Part shown: piece by piece, positions 43,157 through 50,961 of the stretch
Numbering within the stretch: the stretch's first letter is position 1
How the letters are laid out: each line of letters opens with the position of its first letter
Source: Flavobacteriaceae bacterium
Lineage (GTDB): Bacteria > Bacteroidota > Bacteroidia > Flavobacteriales > Flavobacteriaceae
Assembly (NCBI GenBank): GCA_017858055.1
Contig: JAFMCA010000009.1
Location: forward strand, 1-57,315
Direction: 5' to 3'
DNA: 57,315 nucleotides
Position numbers and translations under genes: made by a program
The notes under the pieces: model-generated
The model's database searches: none
Told to the model about the DNA's origin: nothing
Seen by the model: the letters and a program-made list of their open reading frames with translations, nothing else

Positions 43157-43528
43157 TTAATAGTTTGAGGCAATTTGAGTGGTCTTGGCATCACCCCAAA
43201 GCTCCTCAATATTGTAATATTCACGAATTTGCTTCTGAAAAACGTGCACTACTACGTTCACATAGTCAATTAAAACCCATTCTGCATTTTCCAACCCCTC
43301 CGTATGGAATGGTTTTTCTTTTATGGTTTTGCTTACTGTTTTTGTAATGGAATTTACAATGGCTGAAACCTGAGTGTTTGAGTTTCCAGAACAAATAATA
43401 AAAAAGTCGCAAGGGGTGTTATCCAACTCTCTCAAATCCAATTTATGAATCTCTTCTCCTTTTACATTTTCTATACCAAGTATGATTTCTTCTACTAACT
43501 GGATATCCTTCTCTTTTTTATTTGCCAT
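43157..43528 (-). CDS. rsfS: Ribosomal silencing factor RsfS
   Basis: This 123-residue member of the RsfS/Iojap family binds the 50S subunit through uL14 and prevents subunit joining under starvation. It has KLDLRELDNTPCDFFIICSGNSNTQVSAIV, GLENAEWVLIDYVNVVVHVF and the C-terminal REYYNIEELWGDA, all typical. ftsH follows 5 nt later and the gene may lead the rsfS-ftsH-LUD-cdsA-psd transcript. A TAAATTTG -7-like element is found upstream on the minus strand (43548-43555). Confidence 0.93.
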   Translation of the reverse strand: MANKKEKDIQLVEEIILGIENVKGEEIHKLDLRELDNTPCDFFIICSGNSNTQVSAIVNSITKTVSKTIKEKPFHTEGLENAEWVLIDYVNVVVHVFQKQIREYYNIEELWGDAKTTQIASNY

Positions 43529-43547
43529 TAAGCCGATTTATTTATCA

Positions 43548-43555
43548 CAAATTTA
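43548..43555 (-). promoter_or_regulatory. Possible -7 element for the rsfS-ftsH operon
   Basis: On the minus strand TAAATTTG matches TAnnTTTG, 20 nt before the rsfS ATG at 43528. A -33 TTG is seen only at 15 nt spacing (43571-43573), shorter than usual, so this is a weak call. Confidence 0.35.
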
Positions 43556-43585
43556 TTACATTTTCAACCGCAATCCACTACATCT

Positions 43586-44329
43586 ATGGGCTATTTTAAC
43601 ATAATCAAACTTAATGCCACTACTTCTACAAACGAATATTTGAAAGACAAGCGTGCTAAAGGGGATTGCCGGGATGGAGATCTTGTATGGACGACACACC
43701 AAACCGCTGGAAGAGGAAGGCTTAATAAAACCTGGGAATCGGAGCCCCATAAAAACATTGCCATGAGTGTTTACAGGGACTACGATGAAAATCCCCCACA
43801 ATTTCCCTATCTGATTTCAGTAGCTTTTTCCGTAGCAATCCTCCGTGGACTTGACCGTCTTGGGGTTCCTGAATTAAAGATTAAATGGCCGAACGACATT
43901 TTGTCATGCAATAAAAAGATCGGTGGAATATTGATCGAAAATAGAGTTTCAAAGGGTGTTGTAAAAGATTCGGTCATCGGATTTGGTCTCAATGTGAATC
44001 AAAAACACTTTGAAAACCTCGACCACGCAGCTTCGCTACATACTGTTACTCAAAAAAAATGGGAGATCGATCTGGTGCTTCAAAGTCTTTGTGTGTTTTT
44101 CAAAGAAGCCCTTTATTTAGATTTCAATAAAAACAACGCTAGTCTTTTAGCTTCTTTTAATTCATTCCTTTGGCAAAGAAATTTACAGTCTATGTTTGAG
44201 GGAACCGAGGGTTTTTTTAAAGGCTTGCCCTTGGAGGTCAATCATGAAGGTCAACTAAAAATCATAAATCTAGAAACAGATCGGGTTTCTCTGCTAGATT
44301 TTTCCGAGTCGAAAATGCTGTATGTATAA
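43586..44329 (+). CDS. birA: Biotin--[acetyl-CoA-carboxylase] ligase
   Basis: This 247-residue protein attaches biotin to the carboxyl carrier protein. The catalytic core is clear: TTSTNEYLKD, HQTAGRGRLNKTWES (biotinyl-AMP loop), LKIKWPNDILSCNKKIGGILIE and VIGFGLNVNQ. There is no N-terminal DNA-binding winged-helix domain, so it is a class I (monofunctional) ligase and is not the biotin repressor. It is divergent from rsfS with 57 bp between the two starts; pyrE lies convergent 3 nt after the stop. Confidence 0.95.
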   Translation: MGYFNIIKLNATTSTNEYLKDKRAKGDCRDGDLVWTTHQTAGRGRLNKTWESEPHKNIAMSVYRDYDENPPQFPYLISVAFSVAILRGLDRLGVPELKIKWPNDILSCNKKIGGILIENRVSKGVVKDSVIGFGLNVNQKHFENLDHAASLHTVTQKKWEIDLVLQSLCVFFKEALYLDFNKNNASLLASFNSFLWQRNLQSMFEGTEGFFKGLPLEVNHEGQLKIINLETDRVSLLDFSESKMLYV

Positions 44330-44332
44330 GTC

Positions 44333-44977
44333 CTACTGAGGGTTCCAATTTGCTGGATCTTCTCTCCAAACACTTAAGTTTTCTAATTCCTCTGGAGTAA
44401 TTTTTTTCTGACTTGAAGCAACAGCCAACAAGTTTGCGTAGTCGCAAAGAGTTTGAAGGGAAACACCACTTTTTTCGAAAGCTCCTGCAGCTACTGGAAA
44501 TCCATAAGTAAACAGTGCCAACATTCCGAGCACCTCATTCCCAGCTTCTCTAAGTGCATCTACTGCAATCAGACTACTTTTTCCAGTACTGATAAGATCT
44601 TCAATAACAACTACTTTTTGGTTTGGATCTAATTTTCCTTCAATTTGATTTTGCCGTCCGTGTTTTTTTGGTTCAGGTCTGACATAGATAAAAGGAAGCT
44701 TCAATTGCTGTGCGACCAACATCCCAATTCCTATAGCCCCAGTGGCAACTCCTGCAATTACAATATCCCTTCCAAATTGTCTCTCAATTTCTTGCGCTAA
44801 GGATGCACTTAAAAAAGTTCGTACTTCAGGGTAGGACAAGGCTACGCGATTATCACAATAGATTGGAGATTTCCATCCGCTCGCCCAGGTAAATGGATTT
44901 TTCGGATTCAATTTAATTGCATTAATTTGTAAAAGTGATTCGGCGGTTTGCTGAGCAATTTTTTGATTAATGATCAT
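44333..44977 (-). CDS. pyrE: Orotate phosphoribosyltransferase
   Basis: PyrE (214 residues) converts orotate and PRPP to OMP in pyrimidine synthesis. It has the substrate-binding SGWKSPIYCDNR loop, IAGVATGAIGIG, YVRPEPKKHGRQNQIEG and the PRPP signature VVVIEDLISTGKSS. The start is only 7 nt away from the divergent Nudix gene start, so each promoter must lie within the neighbour's coding region or be very compact. The stop is 3 nt from the birA stop (convergent). Confidence 0.96.
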   Translation of the reverse strand: MIINQKIAQQTAESLLQINAIKLNPKNPFTWASGWKSPIYCDNRVALSYPEVRTFLSASLAQEIERQFGRDIVIAGVATGAIGIGMLVAQQLKLPFIYVRPEPKKHGRQNQIEGKLDPNQKVVVIEDLISTGKSSLIAVDALREAGNEVLGMLALFTYGFPVAAGAFEKSGVSLQTLCDYANLLAVASSQKKITPEELENLSVWREDPANWNPQ

Positions 44978-44984
44978 TCTTTAG

Positions 44985-45581
44985 ATGTATAAAGTTTTTT
45001 ATAACCAGAAGCCAATTTACTTGACTTCAGATTTGATTGAAAATTCAGATGAGTTTCCATTATTTTTTGCCAAATATACTACAGTTGTCAGCTTAATGAA
45101 AGCTTTAAAATCAAAGAAGGTTTCTGGTGTGTACTTTTACCATCCCAAAAAAGAAAAATTAGAGCAACATTTTTTTAGATTATTTCCAAAGGTTGAAGCT
45201 GCTGGGGGTCTTGTTACTCATTCCAATGGGAAAGTTTTATTTATCTATCGGAACGACAAATGGGATTTGCCCAAAGGGAAAATTGAAAAAAAAGAAATCA
45301 TTATCGACGCTGCCCTCAGGGAAGTGTCCGAAGAAACAGGAGTCGCAGATTTAATTGTAAAAAAATCACTACCCAATACCTATCACCTCTACAAAGCGAA
45401 TGGAAGGTATAAGTTGAAATTGACCCATTGGTTTTTGATGAAAACAACTTATGAAGGAATGTTGATCCCTCAACTAGAGGAAAATATTCAAAAGGTGGAA
45501 TGGAAAGCCAAAGGTGAAATTTCAGCCACTTTAAATAATGCTTACGAGAATATTAAAATTGTTGTAGAATCGGTACTCTGA
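44985..45581 (+). CDS. Nudix hydrolase
   Basis: This 198-residue protein has a complete Nudix box: GKIEKKEIIIDAALREVSEE then TGV, which fits GX5EX7REUXEEXGU at all catalytic positions. An N-terminal region of about 80 residues (YKVFYNQKPIYLTSDLIENS) precedes the fold and looks specific to a Bacteroidota subfamily. WKFDLPKGK-like NDKWDLPKGK comes just before the box, which is common in diadenosine- or nucleotide-pyrophosphatases. The substrate is not known. It is divergent from pyrE (7 nt between start codons) and converges with coaD. Confidence 0.88.
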   Translation: MYKVFYNQKPIYLTSDLIENSDEFPLFFAKYTTVVSLMKALKSKKVSGVYFYHPKKEKLEQHFFRLFPKVEAAGGLVTHSNGKVLFIYRNDKWDLPKGKIEKKEIIIDAALREVSEETGVADLIVKKSLPNTYHLYKANGRYKLKLTHWFLMKTTYEGMLIPQLEENIQKVEWKAKGEISATLNNAYENIKIVVESVL

Positions 45582-45592
45582 TTTAAAGCAAA

Positions 45593-46054
45593 CTACTTTT
45601 TTTTGTAGTGAACTTCTCTTGGAACTAATGAGGAATACTCCCCACCGTGCTGCATGATCTCACGAACAATACTACTGCTTATAAAAGCGTGTTCTGCTGA
45701 GGTCAGAAAAAATACAGTATCTATCCCAGACAGTTTGCGATTCATTTGAGCGATACTTTTTTCAAATTCAAAGTCAGCGGGATTTCTAAGACCACGAACC
45801 AGGGCGTTTGCTTGGATGGTTTTACAGAAATCTACGGTTAGCCCTGAATAGGACTTTACAATAATCTCGGTATGTTTTGTAAGGGTTGCACGAATAAATC
45901 CCATCCGTTCTTCTAAGGAAAAGAGGTGTTTTTTTTCCTTGTTTTCACCAACAGCAATAATGAGTTCATCACAAAAGGGAAGTGCTCTTTCAATTATTTC
46001 TTGATGCCCCAGGGTAATCGGGTCGAAAGAACCAGGAAAAACAAATCGTTTCAT
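45593..46054 (-). CDS. coaD: Phosphopantetheine adenylyltransferase
   Basis: This 153-residue enzyme makes dephospho-CoA from 4'-phosphopantetheine and ATP. The (T/H)xGH nucleotidyltransferase motif is in FPGSFDPITLGHQEII near the N-terminus, and the other conserved parts are LVRGLRNPADFEFE and ISSSIVREIMQHGG near the C-terminus (the family usually has ISST or ISSS). It lies 11 nt after ddl on the minus strand, suggesting a two-gene operon. Confidence 0.95.
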   Translation of the reverse strand: MKRFVFPGSFDPITLGHQEIIERALPFCDELIIAVGENKEKKHLFSLEERMGFIRATLTKHTEIIVKSYSGLTVDFCKTIQANALVRGLRNPADFEFEKSIAQMNRKLSGIDTVFFLTSAEHAFISSSIVREIMQHGGEYSSLVPREVHYKKK

Positions 46055-46065
46055 CTTTTCTTAAT

Positions 46066-47046
46066 TTAATGTTCTAAAGCTTTATTCAAAAGGGAATTAA
46101 AAAAATCGGACAACTCCATTCCCATAGTTTTGACCTGCTGAGGAATGATGCTGCTGGAAGTCATTCCAGGTACGGTATTGATTTCTAAAAGATGAGGCAC
46201 ACCGTCAACAAAGATAAATTCACTTCGAACAACACCTTTTAGATTCAGTTTTTTATAAATGATTTCACTCCATTTTTTAACCTGATCTTCCCATGGTTTT
46301 GGAAGTTCTGCTGGGGTGATTTCTTGCGCTTTTCCCTCGTATTTTGCTGCATAATCAAAGAAATCATTTTCACTGATTATTTCCGTGATTGGCAAAACTT
46401 GAACCGTATTATTTAGCCTTGCAACACCTACAGAGACCTCCCTGCCAAGCAGCGCACTTTCTATAATTAATTGATGATCTTCTTCAAAGGCCTTGTGAAT
46501 TGCTTCTACTAAACCCTCCTTTTGATTCACTTTATAGACCCCAAAACTACTCCCTGCACGATTGGCCTTAACAAAACAAGGAAACCCCACAGCTTGTTCG
46601 ATCGTTTTTATCTCTATAGGATCTCCATGGTCTAGGGTAATGTTTTTAGCCATAGGAACGTTCCATTTTTTTAAGACCGCTAAACAATCTCTTTTGTTAA
46701 AGGTGAGGGCGGCATTGTAACTATCACAGCTAGTAAATGGAATCTCCAAGATTTCCCAAAGAGCCGCTAATTGACCATTTTCCCCTGGTGCTCCATGAAC
46801 AACATTAAATATCACATCCAAAACGATGATTTGATCCCCTCCATGTAAAGAAAAATCACCTGAACTTACCCTATAGGTCAAACCTTGATCATCTTGAGCG
46901 ATCCAACTGTTTTTTTTGATTGTGATTAGGTAAACCTCCCAAACATTTCGATTTAATTCTTTGTAAACCGTGTTCCCACTTTGAATAGAGATATCGAATT
47001 CAGAACTGAATCCTCCACAAACAACACCTACCTTTTTTTTGGCCAT
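46066..47046 (-). CDS. ddl: D-alanine--D-alanine ligase
   Basis: Ddl (326 residues) joins two D-Ala for peptidoglycan. ATP-grasp features are visible: GGFSSEFDISIQSG near the N-terminus, FNVVHGAPGENGQL (catalytic Glu), FVKANRAGSSFGV and the metal-binding EINTVPGMTSSSIIPQQ near the C-terminus. A Gly-rich loop, then the Lys in FNKRDC, fit the family. The start is at 47046, shortly after a good promoter. Length agrees with bacterial Ddl enzymes (300-370). coaD follows. Confidence 0.95.
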   Translation of the reverse strand: MAKKKVGVVCGGFSSEFDISIQSGNTVYKELNRNVWEVYLITIKKNSWIAQDDQGLTYRVSSGDFSLHGGDQIIVLDVIFNVVHGAPGENGQLAALWEILEIPFTSCDSYNAALTFNKRDCLAVLKKWNVPMAKNITLDHGDPIEIKTIEQAVGFPCFVKANRAGSSFGVYKVNQKEGLVEAIHKAFEEDHQLIIESALLGREVSVGVARLNNTVQVLPITEIISENDFFDYAAKYEGKAQEITPAELPKPWEDQVKKWSEIIYKKLNLKGVVRSEFIFVDGVPHLLEINTVPGMTSSSIIPQQVKTMGMELSDFFNSLLNKALEH

Positions 47047-47064
47047 TATTTTTCTGCTATTTTA

Positions 47065-47094
47065 CAAAGGTATAGCATTTCAAATCAACCCAAA
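47065..47094 (-). promoter_or_regulatory. Promoter of ddl-coaD
   Basis: On the minus strand TTTG (CAAA at 47091-47094), an 18-nt spacer and TACCTTTG (47072-47065) match the Bacteroidota consensus, with a slightly short spacer. It is 18 nt before the ddl ATG. Confidence 0.6.
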
Positions 47095-47109
47095 AAACAT
47101 TGGTTTTAT

Positions 47110-47117
47110 TATCTTTG
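47110..47117 (+). promoter_or_regulatory. Possible -7 element of the PASTA protein gene
   Basis: TATCTTTG is an exact TAnnTTTG match 15 nt before the ATG at 47133, in the intergenic region shared with the ddl promoter. No TTTG was found at the right upstream distance. Confidence 0.4.
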
Positions 47118-47132
47118 ATCAGATTTAAAAAC

Positions 47133-47684
47133 ATGAATTTTTTACGTTTTATATTCAGTACTAGTTTTTTGAAGCAAATCCTCTACCTGGGTGGGTCAAT
47201 CCTTGTGCTTTTTGGAGTACTCACTTTTGCATTAAAAGTATATACGCTTCACCAAGAGTATTTGAAGGTTCCTGATCTTAAAGGGATTTCAATAACTGCG
47301 CTTCCCAGTATTATGCAACAAGAACATTTGCGATTTGAAATTATTGATTCAACTCGTTTTGTGCCGGATCTTCCTCCACTTTCAGTAATTGAACATTTGC
47401 CTGCAGCGGGTAGCGAAGTCAAGAAAAACAGAAAAATATATTTAACCGTAAACCCATCAGGATACAGAACCCTTACGGTTCCTAATTTGATTCAAATTAC
47501 CCGAAGAAATGCGGAGTCCATGATAAAAGCTGTCGGTTTCGAATTAGGAGAGATCACCTATGAAGATAACATTGGAAAAGACATGGTATTAGCAATAGGG
47601 TATCAGGGCAAAAAAATAACTCCCGGCACATTACTTCCTAAAACGAGTAAAATTGATTTAGTTTTGGGGAATGGAAAAAGATAG
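47133..47684 (+). CDS. PASTA domain-containing protein
   Basis: The 183-residue protein has an N-terminal membrane helix (QILYLGGSILVLFGVLTFAL) and then tandem PASTA-like repeats. The first repeat is VPDLKGISITALPSIMQQEHLRF, the next TVPNLIQITRRNAESMIKAVGFELG, ending GTLLPKTSKIDLVLGNG. PASTA modules bind muropeptides or beta-lactams in penicillin-binding proteins and kinases, but here no kinase or transpeptidase domain is attached. It is probably an inner-membrane-anchored protein facing the periplasm. I chose the ATG at 47133; the open frame begins at a TTG at 47100. It overlaps rluD by 14 nt and lies divergent from ddl. Confidence 0.85.
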   Translation: MNFLRFIFSTSFLKQILYLGGSILVLFGVLTFALKVYTLHQEYLKVPDLKGISITALPSIMQQEHLRFEIIDSTRFVPDLPPLSVIEHLPAAGSEVKKNRKIYLTVNPSGYRTLTVPNLIQITRRNAESMIKAVGFELGEITYEDNIGKDMVLAIGYQGKKITPGTLLPKTSKIDLVLGNGKR

Positions 47685-48714
47685 TTTTATCAATGACAAT
47701 GAGTCTACCGATTCGGAAATGCTCTATGAACATTACGCATTTACCGCAGACTCTGGTCAAGCACCCTTACGAGTCGATAAATTTTTAATGTCTCGTATTG
47801 AGAAAGTAACTCGAAATAAAATCCAACAAGCAGCCAAGGCAGGGAGTATATTTGTGGCGGATCATGCGGTAAAGTCAAACTATAAAGTTAAAGGTGGAGA
47901 TGAAGTAAAAGTTCTTTTTGCACATCCTCCTTATGAACACCTTCTGGTTTCAGAACAATTGGATTTAGATCTTGTTTATGAAGATGATGCGTTGGTTGTT
48001 ATAAATAAACCTGCGGGTATGGTAGTGCATCCTGGTCATGGAAATTATTCAGGAACACTATTAAATGGATTGATTCATCATTTCGAACAATTACCCACAA
48101 ATTCAAATAATCGCCCGGGCTTGGTTCATCGAATTGATAAAGATACCAGTGGATTGTTGGTAGTGGCCAAGACGGAAGAAGCCATGACCCATCTTGCAAA
48201 ACAGTTTTTTGATAAAACCTCAGAGCGGAAATACATTGCTTTGGTTTGGGGAGATTTTGAAGAAGAGGAAGGTAGGATTGAGGGATCGATTGGAAGGCAT
48301 CCAAAAAACAGATTACAAATGACCGTGTTTGAGGACAACAGTCAAGGAAAAGAGGCCGTAACGCATTATAAAGTCCTTGAACGATTTGGCTATGTGACCC
48401 TAGTTGAGTGTCAGTTGGAAACGGGGAGGACACATCAAATTCGAGCTCATATGAAGCATATTGGTCATACCCTTTTTAATGATGCACGATACGGAGGAGA
48501 CAGAATTTTAAAAGGGACTAGTTTTACAAAATACAAACAGTTTGTGGAAAACTGTTTTAGTCTTCTTCCTCGACAAGCACTTCATGCGAAAACGTTAGGT
48601 TTTGACCATCCCGTAACCGGTAAGAAAATGCAGTTTGATACCTCCATTCCCGAGGATTTTGAAAATGCAATTCAAAAGTGGAGACAATATTCCCAGCATA
48701 AGAATTTACAATAG
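47671..48714 (+). CDS. rluD: RluA-family (RluD-like) ribosomal large subunit pseudouridine synthase
   Basis: This 347-residue pseudouridine synthase has an N-terminal S4 RNA-binding domain (APLRVDKFLMSRIEKVTRNKIQQAAKAG) and the catalytic Asp in HRIDKDTSGLLVVAK. The other conserved parts are NKPAGMVVHPGHGN and QLETGRTHQIRAHMKHIGHTLFNDARYGG. It would modify 23S rRNA, by analogy with RluD (1911/1915/1917). The N-terminus has an acidic extension (EKDSFINDNESTDSEMLYE). It overlaps the PASTA gene by 14 nt. Confidence 0.92.
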   Translation: MEKDSFINDNESTDSEMLYEHYAFTADSGQAPLRVDKFLMSRIEKVTRNKIQQAAKAGSIFVADHAVKSNYKVKGGDEVKVLFAHPPYEHLLVSEQLDLDLVYEDDALVVINKPAGMVVHPGHGNYSGTLLNGLIHHFEQLPTNSNNRPGLVHRIDKDTSGLLVVAKTEEAMTHLAKQFFDKTSERKYIALVWGDFEEEEGRIEGSIGRHPKNRLQMTVFEDNSQGKEAVTHYKVLERFGYVTLVECQLETGRTHQIRAHMKHIGHTLFNDARYGGDRILKGTSFTKYKQFVENCFSLLPRQALHAKTLGFDHPVTGKKMQFDTSIPEDFENAIQKWRQYSQHKNLQ

Positions 48715-48741
48715 TAGTATTTAAAGCAATAATTTATTTTC

Positions 48742-48773
48742 CTTGGTTAGGCAATCAAAAGCGGTTACTTTTG
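48742..48773 (+). promoter_or_regulatory. Promoter of yaaA
   Basis: CTTG at 48742-48745 and TACTTTTG at 48766-48773, with 20 nt between them, match the Bacteroidota promoter consensus (-33 TTG, -7 exact). The RNA would start near 48780, leaving a leader of about 44 nt before the yaaA ATG. Confidence 0.65.
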
Positions 48774-48823
48774 AAAAAAGAGTTTGTCTTTGATACATAA
48801 AATGCAAACTAAAGAACAAAATT

Positions 48824-49585
48824 ATGAAGCTATTAATTTCTCCAGCTAAATCATTGGATTTTGAAAAACCAGTTCCAATAAATACGATTTCTACTCCTGT
48901 TTTCGCAAAAGAAGCGGCATATATAAATCGTATTTTAAAAGATAAAACTCCTAAAGAATTAGCCCATATGATGCATCTATCTGATGCCTTGGCTGAATTG
49001 AACTGGGAAAGAAATCAAAAATTTAATGTAAAAGAGCATTCCAAAACCGCCAAGGGTGCTGTTTTTGCATTTAATGGGGATGTATATACGGGTTTAGACG
49101 CCTATACCTTGAAGGAGGAACAGTTAAACGCTTTACAAAATAAGTTGCGAATTCTATCGGGTCTTTATGGAATTCTAAAACCCTTGGATGTAATACTGCC
49201 CTACCGATTGGAGATGGGAACTGCTCTCCAAATAGACACTCACAAGAATTTGGTCTCCTTTTGGAAAAGTAAAATTACAGCTCAGTTAAACAGTGAATTA
49301 AAAGAGGGAGAACTCCTAGTAAATTTAGCAAGTACGGAGTATTTCAATGCCGTAGATCACAAAGCAATTCATTCACCCATCATTACGCCTGTTTTTAAGG
49401 ACTACAAAAGTGGAAAACTTAAAGTAATCTCTTTTTTCGCAAAAAAAGCAAGAGGGATGATGGTGCGCTACCTCATAGAGCACAATGCATCAACACTTGA
49501 GGAGCTCAAAGGGTTTACCTTTGGAGGGTATGCTTTCAGTGCTGCAGAAACTTCAGAGGAATTCAGTCCAGTTTTTGTCAGATAG
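48824..49585 (+). CDS. yaaA: Peroxide stress protein YaaA (DUF328)
   Basis: The 253-residue protein matches the YaaA/DUF328 family from its first residues (MKLLISPAKSLDFEKPVP), with KTAKGAVFAFNGDVYTGLDA, LRILSGLYGILKPLDVILPYRLEMG, LVNLASTEYF and FAKKARGMMVRYLI. In E. coli YaaA lowers free intracellular iron under hydrogen peroxide stress and binds DNA. It has its own promoter after rluD. The stop codon at 49583-49585 directly abuts the stop of the convergent bTHX gene. Confidence 0.94.
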   Translation: MKLLISPAKSLDFEKPVPINTISTPVFAKEAAYINRILKDKTPKELAHMMHLSDALAELNWERNQKFNVKEHSKTAKGAVFAFNGDVYTGLDAYTLKEEQLNALQNKLRILSGLYGILKPLDVILPYRLEMGTALQIDTHKNLVSFWKSKITAQLNSELKEGELLVNLASTEYFNAVDHKAIHSPIITPVFKDYKSGKLKVISFFAKKARGMMVRYLIEHNASTLEELKGFTFGGYAFSAAETSEEFSPVFVR

Positions 49586-49690
49586 TTATTTTTTGATTGC
49601 TTTCTTTTTCGACTTTTTTTGAAGGCGTCTAACGCCATAACTGCCGATAATAATCTTTCCCCTGCGGGTTTTTCGGTCGCCTTTTCCCAT
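49586..49690 (-). CDS. 30S ribosomal protein THX (bTHX)
   Basis: This 34-codon gene on the minus strand encodes MGKGDRKTRRGKIIIGSYG followed by VRRLQKK and a Lys-rich tail. MGKGDRxTRRGKI-x-x-G-x-YG-x-x-R is the signature of the tiny 30S protein THX (also S31e/Thx), first described in Thermus and common in Bacteroidota. It binds at the top of the 30S head. The protein is very basic (about 15 Lys/Arg in 34). It lies 43 nt after the VanY-like gene on the same strand and abuts the convergent yaaA stop. It is easily missed because it is so short. Confidence 0.93.
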   Translation of the reverse strand: MGKGDRKTRRGKIIIGSYGVRRLQKKSKKKAIKK

Positions 49691-49733
49691 GGTATTTATC
49701 GATTTGGTTCCCCCTAAAATACAACTTTTAAGA

Positions 49734-50456
49734 CTATTTTAATCGACCATCAATCCCTAAAATATTTTTTTCAAAATATTCTTTAACAAATACAGGAGTC
49801 AGAGAGGCCCTTCCTTCCAATCCATCTGTGATTAAAACCTTATTTAAATCCATCTTGAGGTAGGATTGAAGTAGAGGGATTGAAAGCGGAGCATAACTGT
49901 AGTGCCAGGGCTCATAGTAGAAACCCGGTCGTAAGGAATCGTTGGTATAGGGTAAGAAAAATCCGAAGCGATTTGCATTTTGATCCATCCAAGACTTCAT
50001 CCTGACATAAGGACCGTTCCCATGAAATTTTTCAGCTACCAAAACATCTCCTTCTTTAGTTTTTGATCCGTCTATTAAATCTACATCTGTACCCCAATGA
50101 TGTCTGGAGGTTCCTGGCAATGTGGAGTATTCAATAATTTTTTTTATGTTTTCCGAGGGAGATAAACCTGCAGCTTCGTTGGCTTTGTACTTTCTGTTCC
50201 ATATACTTTTTTGCCTTTCATAAGACCGATATCCAGACACAATCTCTAAAAGTATTCCCTCTTTTTTTGCTGCTTTGTACATTTTTATAAAAGCCTTTGC
50301 GGCGGGAATAGCAAGAGGAAGGGTATCGTTGTAAAGTTGGGCTTCACTTTTTCCAAGAAGGATATCTTCTGTGTAATGCACTTCATTTTTACCTTGAGAA
50401 AATAAGGGTAAAGTGTACAAACTAAAAAGGAAAAGAAGTAGGAGGCTAGATTTCAT
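49734..50456 (-). CDS. D-alanyl-D-alanine carboxypeptidase (VanY/M15B family)
   Basis: The protein (about 240 residues from the ATG at 50456) has a signal peptide (MKSSLLLLFLFSLYTLPLFSQG) and a peptidase M15B domain. The motifs are EIVSGYRSYERQ, TSRHHWGTDVDLI (His and Asp zinc ligands) and YEPWHYSY (Glu and His). It would trim peptidoglycan stem peptides in the periplasm. The C-terminal extension after residue 200 is not part of the catalytic core. An earlier in-frame start at 50492 would lengthen the N-terminus by 12 residues and spoil the signal. The start overlaps the end of the acetyltransferase gene by 11 nt. Confidence 0.87.
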   Translation of the reverse strand: MKSSLLLLFLFSLYTLPLFSQGKNEVHYTEDILLGKSEAQLYNDTLPLAIPAAKAFIKMYKAAKKEGILLEIVSGYRSYERQKSIWNRKYKANEAAGLSPSENIKKIIEYSTLPGTSRHHWGTDVDLIDGSKTKEGDVLVAEKFHGNGPYVRMKSWMDQNANRFGFFLPYTNDSLRPGFYYEPWHYSYAPLSIPLLQSYLKMDLNKVLITDGLEGRASLTPVFVKEYFEKNILGIDGRLK

Positions 50457-50901
50457 GATGCAACTGTTTGATAAAACGCTGGTGTAATCCAATAGGTTTT
50501 ATTTCAAAGGGGATTCCTATGGGTTCAAACCCATTTTTCAAATATAAGGGATTTGCTAGAACTCGAGAATTCAGCCAAACCGTTTTAACGGTACTCTTTT
50601 CTTTTACTTGATTTAGGACGGCTTGGATCAGTTGGGAGGCAACTTTCATTCCTCTATACTCAGGATGTACCGCCATAGCTCTGAGTTGAAAGGATCGATG
50701 TTTTGTGAAATCCGGACATGGGTTAGGCATGGCACTTATTATACCGATGAGTTTGGAATTAAAAAACGCCCCCAAATGGAGGGTTTGTGGATCCTCGTCT
50801 TTTTCCAGCACACAACTTTCTAGGGGTTGGCCTTCTCTCAAATAAGGATGTCTGAGCGGGTAGGTTTCCCTCGAAAGAATTTCTTTAATTTGTAATTCCA
50901 T
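50446..50901 (-). CDS. GNAT family N-acetyltransferase
   Basis: The 151-residue protein has a typical GNAT acetyl-CoA-binding region: QLRAMAVHPEYRGMKVASQLIQAV, with the R/Q-x-x-G-x-G/A variant RGMKVA. It is preceded by GAFFNSKLIGIISAMP and followed by VWLNSRVLANPLYLKNGFEPIG. The substrate is not known. It overlaps the VanY-like gene by 11 nt on the same strand, so the two are probably co-transcribed. It is divergent from the exported carboxypeptidase-like protein gene. Confidence 0.82.
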   Translation of the reverse strand: MELQIKEILSRETYPLRHPYLREGQPLESCVLEKDEDPQTLHLGAFFNSKLIGIISAMPNPCPDFTKHRSFQLRAMAVHPEYRGMKVASQLIQAVLNQVKEKSTVKTVWLNSRVLANPLYLKNGFEPIGIPFEIKPIGLHQRFIKQLHHEI

Positions 50902-50961
50902 TAGTAAAAAATTAACACCTAAAAAAGAAGCAGTTTTGATGGGTAAAGCTATCTTTAAAGA

